Below, one piece after another: positions 1 to 3,894 of a DNA stretch of 5,882 nt (position 1 is the stretch's first letter; every line of letters begins with the position of its first letter). The DNA lies in contig JAHEEB010000314.1 of NCBI GenBank assembly GCA_024640925.1, forward strand, positions 1 through 5,882, in the 5' to 3' direction. Origin of the DNA: Bacteroidota bacterium (GTDB lineage: Bacteria; Bacteroidota; Bacteroidia; Bacteroidales; UBA10428). Both the position numbers and the translations under genes were made by a program. The notes below the pieces were generated by a model. It did no database searches. It saw nothing but the letters and a program-made list of their open reading frames with translations, and was not told where the DNA came from.

Positions 1-569
1 ATAAAAAACTAGTCCCCTTTTTAGGCATGGCGGCAGCTTTTTCATTTCTGATCATGATGTTTAATATTCCTATTCCTGGTGGAACTACCGGACATGCTGT
101 AGGTGCGGCAATCATAGCCCTGTTGTTTGGACCATGGGTGACTTTTATTTCAGTGTCAGTTGCACTTATCATACAAGCACTAGTATTTGGTGATGGTGGT
201 ATTACTTCTATCGGCGCAAATTGTGTGAATATGGCATTAGTAATGCCGTTTGTAGCCTGGGGAATGTATAAACTTATTGCCGGAAAATCAGAATCGATAA
301 CCCGGATAAACATTGCTTCATTTATTTCAGGGTATATCAGTTTAAATATCGCTGCTTTGGTAACCAGTATTGAATTTGGTATCCAACCACTTATTGCATC
401 AGGTGCAGATGGAAATCCTTTGTATGCCCCATACCCTCTTAAAGTTGCAGTACCCGCTATGGTTATCGAACATTTAGTCCTTTTTGGAATTGTGGAAGGG
501 TTGGTCACACTTTTAGTTTTCCGCTATTTCTATAAAAACAATAAAGAACTAATTGAAGTCATAAAATGA
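1..569 (+). CDS. cbiM: CbiM, substrate-binding membrane protein of ECF cobalt/nickel transporter (5' partial)
   Basis: This is the S component of an energy-coupling-factor importer for Co2+ (or Ni2+), an integral inner-membrane protein. The frame is open from the first complete codon at position 3 and has no start in the window, so the N-terminus is missing; CbiM is usually about 220 residues, and about 190 are present. The ATG at 27 is internal, because the preceding codons (KKLVPFLG) continue the hydrophobic family sequence. Diagnostic CbiM features seen are FNIPIPGGTTGHAVGAA, LLFGPWVTFIS, and FGDGGITSIGANCVNMA. The latter is followed by several hydrophobic helices and a C-terminal EGLVTLLVFRY helix. 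The missing N-terminus would carry the metal-binding Met-His start. Its stop overlaps the next gene (ATGA), which suggests translational coupling. GC is high for the window (29 of 60 bases at 61-120). The family call is firm; Co versus Ni specificity is not visible. Confidence 0.93.
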   Translation, partial: KKLVPFLGMAAAFSFLIMMFNIPIPGGTTGHAVGAAIIALLFGPWVTFISVSVALIIQALVFGDGGITSIGANCVNMALVMPFVAWGMYKLIAGKSESITRINIASFISGYISLNIAALVTSIEFGIQPLIASGADGNPLYAPYPLKVAVPAMVIEHLVLFGIVEGLVTLLVFRYFYKNNKELIEVIK

Positions 570-901
570 AAACATTTAAAAAATATATTGTATTCATTGT
601 GATACTCATATTATTATCTCCACTGGGATTAATACTTCCCGATATGTTTAAAGCTGGCGATGCCTGGGGAGAATGGTCGGTAGAATCGGTTAAAGAGCAA
701 ACAGGCATAGAGCCGGCTGGTATGAAAAAAGATGCATCCCTTTATAGCGCACCTGTTCCAGATTATAATCTGGGAAAGGAAGAAGATAAACTTCCGAAAC
801 TTTCAATGAGCTATATTGTTTCAGGATTGATAGGTACAGGAATTATTCTTATACTTACTTTTGGCCTATATCAAATTGTTTTGAGAAAGAAAACAAAGTA
901 G
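566..901 (+). CDS. PDGLE-domain / CbiN-like small membrane partner of CbiM
   Basis: This 111-residue protein is probably the accessory subunit that works with CbiM in metal uptake, the role CbiN plays in other bacteria. It has an N-terminal transmembrane helix at about residues 6-25, an extracytoplasmic stretch of about 55 residues, and a second helix at about 83-104 ending in a basic tail (RKKTK). The motif SPLGLILPD followed by AWGEW just after helix 1, and a PDYNL segment in the middle, match what I know of small PDGLE-type proteins encoded next to or fused with cbiM/nikM. The literal PDGLE string is absent. The start codon overlaps the cbiM stop by four bases, which supports co-expression and this start. 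No cbiQ or cbiO follows downstream. The role is inferred from family and neighbourhood. Confidence 0.78.
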   Translation: MKTFKKYIVFIVILILLSPLGLILPDMFKAGDAWGEWSVESVKEQTGIEPAGMKKDASLYSAPVPDYNLGKEEDKLPKLSMSYIVSGLIGTGIILILTFGLYQIVLRKKTK

Positions 902-906
902 TTTTT

Positions 907-1059
907 CAATTCAAAACTAATGGAGGTCTTTACTCACCAAGCCCTGCTTCACCTTCGACTAATCTGGATAATGGGGCTTTGGGATTTTTCCGGGCTTCTG
1001 CAATAAACAGAGTGGAGTTTAATTTCCGTTATACAACTCAGGTTGTTATTTACGACTAG
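907..1059 (+). pseudogene. Relic resembling the C-terminus of a DUF4249-type outer-membrane-associated protein
   Basis: A reading frame without a plausible start runs through this gap and ends at TAG 1057-1059. Its translation includes GGLYSPSPASPSTNLDNGAL followed by GFFRASAINRVEFNFR. To my recollection this resembles the conserved tail of DUF4249 proteins (Asn-rich or Gly-rich turn, then GALGYF-like and SAxxV segments), a Bacteroidota family usually encoded beside TonB-dependent receptors. Only about 50 residues are present, compared with several hundred in an intact member. The frame differs from that of the PDGLE gene and the resemblance begins within a few bases of that gene's stop, as if a rearrangement joined the two. 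No function is expected. The assignment rests on memory of the family pattern; chance coding-like sequence is the alternative. Confidence 0.5.
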
Positions 1060-1064
1060 TACAC

Positions 1065-1088
1065 AAAAAACCCGGCTTTTAACCGGGT
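1065..1088 (-). terminator. Intrinsic terminator of the sigma-fecR-tonB operon
   Basis: The plus strand has ACCCGG (1070-1075), a 7-base loop, then CCGGGT (1083-1088). Read leftward this is a 6-bp GC-rich hairpin followed directly by a run of T (complement of the A run 1065-1070), about 29 bases after the stop of the TonB-C gene. Read rightward the hairpin is followed by CTCGCTTTAATT, a poor U-tract, so it would terminate the cbiM operon weakly at best. Confidence 0.82.
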
Positions 1089-1116
1089 CTCGCTTTAATT
1101 ACCTATATCCCTAATC

Positions 1117-1890
1117 CTAATTTTTAAAATATATGGGTATTGTAAGTGCTACGTTTACAGCCTCTCCCTTAAGATATCCGGGTTTGTACCAGATTGGCGA
1201 TGAACTTATAACCCTTACAGCTTCGTTATCCAGAATAGGATCGACAGATCGGATAATTTTAACACCTTCCACTTTACCTTTGCTGTTCACCACAAACTGT
1301 ACAAATACCTTCCCTACAATACCATTTTTCTTCGCTTCTTCAGGATAAACAATGTTTTTAGCCACCCATTCCTGAAAAGCCTCTATTCCTTTGCCTTCTA
1401 CAAAAAAAGGTGATTCGTCAACTATAAGGTACACATCTTTTTTACCTTCTTTTTCTGTATTTACAACTTTTTGTGATGTTTCTGCTTTCTTTAAAAGCAA
1501 AAGGCAATGGCCACAATATTTTTTATTTGCAATCTTTTTTACTTTTAGTTCATAAGTGGCTGTTTTAGCACATTTGAAATTGAATGAGGGGTAAAATAAA
1601 TTTGTAGCTTTTGAGTAATTAGAACCAAGTAGATGAGCGTTTTCAAACAATTCATACGACACAATATTCTTAAAATTATCCTCTTCCACAAAAAGTAACT
1701 GATATTCTGACAGGTTGTTCAGAAGAAATGTATATGTCTGAGTGCTATCAGAAGACCTTTCCATTGAGATTTCCAGGTCTTTAACCAAACTATAACCTTC
1801 TGGTATGAGAATTTTTACTTTTGGATTACATTGGCTCCAAAGACCATTTACGCAAAGGGTAAATACTATTAATAATACTGACGTTTTCAT
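1117..1890 (-). CDS. Secreted TonB C-terminal-domain protein with an N-terminal beta-rich domain
   Basis: This is a 257-residue exported protein. Residues 1-20 form a signal peptide (MKTSV, hydrophobic core, then LWSQ|CNP), which may be cleaved by signal peptidase I; the sequence before C21 is not a good lipobox. Residues about 24-135 form an unrecognised, probably beta-sandwich region containing C107 and a CGHC motif (C126, C129). Residues about 165-256 are a typical TonB_C domain: NIVYPEEAKKNGIVGKVFVQ, SKGKVEGVKIIRSVDP, LDNEAVRVI and a final IPIYF. That domain normally contacts the TonB box of outer-membrane receptors. The proline-rich spacer of classical TonB is lacking, so it is unlikely to be a standard ExbBD-driven TonB. 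The gene follows fecR by 24 bases with an A-rich leader and no Shine-Dalgarno, and is closed by a terminator. Its function in the cassette is inferred, perhaps as a signalling or receptor-docking partner. Confidence 0.85.
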   Translation of the reverse strand: MKTSVLLIVFTLCVNGLWSQCNPKVKILIPEGYSLVKDLEISMERSSDSTQTYTFLLNNLSEYQLLFVEEDNFKNIVSYELFENAHLLGSNYSKATNLFYPSFNFKCAKTATYELKVKKIANKKYCGHCLLLLKKAETSQKVVNTEKEGKKDVYLIVDESPFFVEGKGIEAFQEWVAKNIVYPEEAKKNGIVGKVFVQFVVNSKGKVEGVKIIRSVDPILDNEAVRVISSSPIWYKPGYLKGEAVNVALTIPIYFKN

Positions 1891-1914
1891 TTTTTTTGTT
1901 GTTTTAAATTAATA

Positions 1915-2898
1915 CTAACAAGGATTACCGGTAATAGTTATTTTATTATTCTGTTGTTGAACATCAACCTTTAAAGTTCTCTGTAATTCATCAAGCACCG
2001 ATTCAAGACTTGACTTAGTAAACTTTTTTGTAAGGAAACAATATTTCATTTCGCCCTCAATATTCACCTGAATATCATAAACTTCGGACAAGGTTTTGGC
2101 TACACCTTTCAAGGTAGTGTTTTCGAACTTAAGAATGCCTGTATGCCATGCAAGGTAATTGGGATCACTGTTCTGTTCAATCCACAAAGGCACCATATCG
2201 TTAATTGTACCTTTAAAACCAGTCTCCACAATAAACTGTTTATCTCCAAACTGAGGATTGGTAATAGCAACCCAACCTTCTTCTACTTCTATTTCAACTG
2301 ACTTCTTAATCGTATCGTTCTCGACATTTAGCGAACCCTGGCTGCAGATAATCTGTGTTTCAGCGCAATTAATTATCAGAGGCGAATTTTGTTTGTTGGA
2401 GAACCGGAAATAGGCTTCGCCTGTTAAACTGATAACTCTTGAAGAACCGGTAAATGAGGCTGCATACCTGATTGTACTACGTGAATTTAGCCATACCTCA
2501 TTACCACCAGGAATTGTTATATGTATTTTGTCTCCGCTTTTTGTTTCGATCTCCACATATTCCTTGTTTTTAACAAAACCTTTATACATTATAACAACAC
2601 CGGCTGTAATTCCTATAATAAGTATTGCAGCTATTTTTAAAATTTGTTTTATGTTTAAGGAGAATGGTTTCTTTAAATTTTTAGTAACAGAATTGTGGTT
2701 TAAGGATAAACGTTTTTCTTCGGGTTCAAATGCGGGAATTTCTAATTTTTGGGTTGACTTAATGATATTTTTAAAATCATTTAGCTCTTCTTCCTTAATC
2801 GCTCCGGATAGCATTAATCTCTCAAACTCTCTTACATCTTGAGCTGTTAAAGTTCTATCTAGATATCTGATAATTAATGATGTTTTATTCTTTTTCAT
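1915..2898 (-). CDS. FecR-family anti-sigma factor
   Basis: This 327-residue single-pass inner-membrane protein is predicted to hold the adjacent ECF sigma factor inactive and release it on a periplasmic signal. Residues 1-60 form the cytoplasmic, charged helical sigma-binding part (IIRYLDRTLTAQDVREFERL). A transmembrane helix spans about 86-106. The periplasmic FecR domain follows at about 112-215, with KSGDKIHITIPGGNEVWLNS, then LTGEAYFRF (a variant of the usual GEAYF-DV) and EEGWVAI. Residues 255-323 form the C-terminal DUF4974/STN-like domain (LKFENTTLKGVAKTLSEVYD), which in the family contacts an outer-membrane transducer. The length is normal for Bacteroidota FecR. The start lies 5 bases after the sigma stop, so the two are translationally linked. 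Two cysteines (C178, C185) lie in the FecR domain. The family assignment is secure; the signal and receptor are unknown. Confidence 0.93.
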   Translation of the reverse strand: MKKNKTSLIIRYLDRTLTAQDVREFERLMLSGAIKEEELNDFKNIIKSTQKLEIPAFEPEEKRLSLNHNSVTKNLKKPFSLNIKQILKIAAILIIGITAGVVIMYKGFVKNKEYVEIETKSGDKIHITIPGGNEVWLNSRSTIRYAASFTGSSRVISLTGEAYFRFSNKQNSPLIINCAETQIICSQGSLNVENDTIKKSVEIEVEEGWVAITNPQFGDKQFIVETGFKGTINDMVPLWIEQNSDPNYLAWHTGILKFENTTLKGVAKTLSEVYDIQVNIEGEMKYCFLTKKFTKSSLESVLDELQRTLKVDVQQQNNKITITGNPC

Positions 2899-2903
2899 AA
2901 CTT

Positions 2904-3437
2904 TTAGGTGTTATAAAATTCCATTTTGAAAGGTGCTAGTTCCTTTCTTAATTTTAGTAGTGCCCTATAAATCTGCGTTTCAATTGTTTTCTCTGAAATT
3001 TCCAGATATTGGGCAATTTCGTCATGGGTCAATCCTTCCATGTATTTCAAACAATAAATTAATCTGCACTTTTCTGGCAATTTTTCAATTGCAGATTTCA
3101 ACCTTCTGTTAAATAATTCTTCATTGAATTGCGAAGGGGAATAATCCGATTCTTTTATCAATTCATCTTTATGATAATTTATTCTGATTTCTTTTCTTGA
3201 TTTGCTAAAAGCAATGTTTCTAACCGATACAAATAAGTAGCTCTCCAAATTATTGTCGATATTGATTGTAGAACGTTTGTCCCAAAGTGCTGTAAAAAAG
3301 TCCTGAACAGTCTCCTCGGCTAAATCTTTCGAATTCAAATAATAATAAACAAATCGACATAATTTCGCAAAGTACTTCTTATACAATTCCTTAAAGAAGT
3401 CTTCGTTAATTTTTATTCGATTTGAGAAATCTTGCAT
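2904..3437 (-). CDS. ECF-type RNA polymerase sigma factor (Bacteroidota sigma-70 family)
   Basis: This cytoplasmic sigma factor of 177 residues directs RNA polymerase to a small regulon. Region 2 lies at about residues 14-75, with FFKELYKKYFAKLCRFVYYY, LAEETVQDFFTALW and LESYLFVSVRN. Region 4 is a helix-turn-helix at about 112-167, with IEKLPEKCRLIYCLKYMEGL, THDEIAQYLEISEKTIETQI and RALLKLRKEL. There is no anchor or extra C-terminal domain. I chose the ATG at 3435-3437: the frame extends to a TTG at 3546-3548, but those 37 extra residues do not resemble the family. A candidate -7 promoter box lies inside that extension, and AGGA (3453-3456 on this strand) precedes the ATG by 15 bases. It is the first gene of an operon with fecR and a TonB-C gene; FecR presumably controls it. 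The sequence does not show whether it autoregulates. Confidence 0.93.
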   Translation of the reverse strand: MQDFSNRIKINEDFFKELYKKYFAKLCRFVYYYLNSKDLAEETVQDFFTALWDKRSTINIDNNLESYLFVSVRNIAFSKSRKEIRINYHKDELIKESDYSPSQFNEELFNRRLKSAIEKLPEKCRLIYCLKYMEGLTHDEIAQYLEISEKTIETQIYRALLKLRKELAPFKMEFYNT

Positions 3438-3470
3438 AATTTTTAATTCTTTTCCTATAGGGACGCATCT

Positions 3471-3502
3471 CAAATTTAAATCCCTTACAAACACGAAAAA
3501 AA
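3471..3502 (-). promoter_or_regulatory. Candidate Bacteroidota housekeeping promoter of the sigma-fecR-tonB operon
   Basis: On the minus strand TAAATTTG (complement of 3471-3478) matches the Bacteroidota -7 element TAnnTTTG exactly. At the expected 19-21 base distance there is only a T-rich run in place of TTTG, so the -33 element is weak. Transcription would begin near 3463-3466, giving a leader of roughly 25-30 bases before the ATG at 3437. This supports the shorter sigma start. It is a pattern match only. Confidence 0.4.
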
Positions 3503-3541
3503 TTTTTATAATTATTTGTGGGCTATAAAGAAACTCAGATT

Positions 3542-3559
3542 TACTCAAACTCTACTCAA
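3542..3559 (-). repeat. Direct repeat TTGAGTA x2 spaced 11 bp, possible operator upstream of the sigma promoter
   Basis: TACTCAA occurs at 3542-3548 and again at 3553-3559 on the plus strand (TTGAGTA on the strand of the operon). The copies start 11 bases apart, so they present on the same face of the helix. They lie about 40 bases upstream of the candidate -33 region. Such spacing is typical of binding sites for activators or repressors that bind as tandem dimers, but two 7-mers in AT-rich DNA can arise by chance. The regulator is unknown. Confidence 0.25.
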
Positions 3560-3636
3560 GCGAGAATGTGATAAGTATTCTTTTTTCTTCTATATTCCCT
3601 AAGGATTTTACCTAAAGTATCCAATGTATTTTGATT

Positions 3637-3771
3637 TGTCCAATTATAAGAATATTAATAAGGAAAACTCAGAATCAATTAATATTTTCAAAGCTTCTAA
3701 TACAAAGGCACATCGGGAACTGACAGAATAAACTCAACGCTTAGTGCAAGGTTATGCTTGTTAATTGGACA
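3637..3771. repeat. Perfect 10-bp inverted repeat TGTCCAATTA / TAATTGGACA
   Basis: TGTCCAATTA at 3637-3646 is the exact reverse complement of TAATTGGACA at 3762-3771, enclosing 115 bases. The arms could be ends of a tiny non-autonomous element, two halves of regulator sites, or a base-paired RNA/DNA stem. No target-site duplication is evident beside the arms (TGATT on the left, TTCTA on the right), which argues against a recent simple transposon insertion. Confidence 0.35.
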
Positions 3772-3785
3772 TTCTACAGTCAGTT
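3718..3785. other. Imperfect stem-loop, 12 bp with a 3-base bulge
   Basis: AACTGAC plus AGAAT (3718-3729) pairs with ATTCT (3771-3775) and GTCAGTT (3779-3785), leaving ACA 3776-3778 as a bulge. A small inner hairpin, CAAG (3747-3750) with CTTG (3757-3760) around GTTATG, sits in the loop. The structure could form in RNA from either strand or in extruded single-stranded DNA. It is GC-poor and lacks a T-run, so it is not a conventional terminator. Its right arm abuts the right arm of the 10-bp inverted repeat. Confidence 0.35.
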
Positions 3786-3839
3786 AGGAGGCAATTTTTG
3801 CAAGTGATGGCAAAATAATTATGCGTAGTGAATACTACT

Positions 3840-3859
3840 CTTAGACCCGCTTAGACCGG
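3840..3859. repeat. Tandem 10-bp repeat CTTAGACC(C/G)G, two copies
   Basis: CTTAGACCCG (3840-3849) is followed immediately by CTTAGACCGG (3850-3859), with one mismatch. It lies 36 bases downstream of the KAP gene's stop (on that gene's strand) and is a GC-rich spot in AT-rich surroundings. Possible roles are a recombination or attachment core, a protein-binding site, or part of a weak hairpin ending the KAP transcript. Nothing in the sequence decides between these. Confidence 0.4.
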
Positions 3860-3894
3860 GGATTCATATTGAAAATCTCGCAGTTCATGGTTAT

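Larger units (their letters stand above)
3549..3894. other. 346-base gap without a convincing gene; repeat-rich probable island boundary
   Basis: This stretch separates the sigma operon from the KAP gene. I find no tRNA, no convincing coding region and no strong terminator for the KAP gene. It holds a 35-codon open frame (ATG 3624 to TAA 3731, plus strand) without clear ribosome binding site, a 10-bp perfect inverted repeat (3637-3646 with 3762-3771), a bulged 12-bp stem (3718-3729 with 3771-3785) and a 10-bp tandem repeat (3840-3859). The minus strand also has a weak 4-bp hairpin, CCCG/CGGG, within the tandem repeat and no T-run after it. Base composition is intermediate between the two flanks. 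Dense small repeats in a gap beside an AT-rich gene suggest the edge of acquired DNA. Confidence 0.5.

Noticed and set aside
1133..1348. Plus-strand open frame of 71 codons
   Set aside because: It lies wholly within the TonB-C gene on the other strand, and its translation has no family character.
2528..2842. Plus-strand open frame of 104 codons
   Set aside because: It is antisense to fecR, whose domains read convincingly across the same bases; its hydrophobic look comes from the complement of the FecR membrane helix region.
3438..3548. Longer sigma factor starting at TTG 3546-3548
   Set aside because: The extra 37 residues are not sigma-like, the start is a rare codon, and a good -7 box lies within the extension.
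3637..3771. Insertion sequence or MITE bounded by the 10-bp inverted repeat
   Set aside because: There is no transposase frame inside and no flanking target duplication, so I keep it only as an inverted repeat.
3718..3787. Integron attC site
   Set aside because: The palindrome with a bulge and the GTTAGGA end are reminiscent, but the paired RYYYAAC and GTTRRRY boxes do not both match and the bulge pattern is wrong. No integrase or cassette is present.
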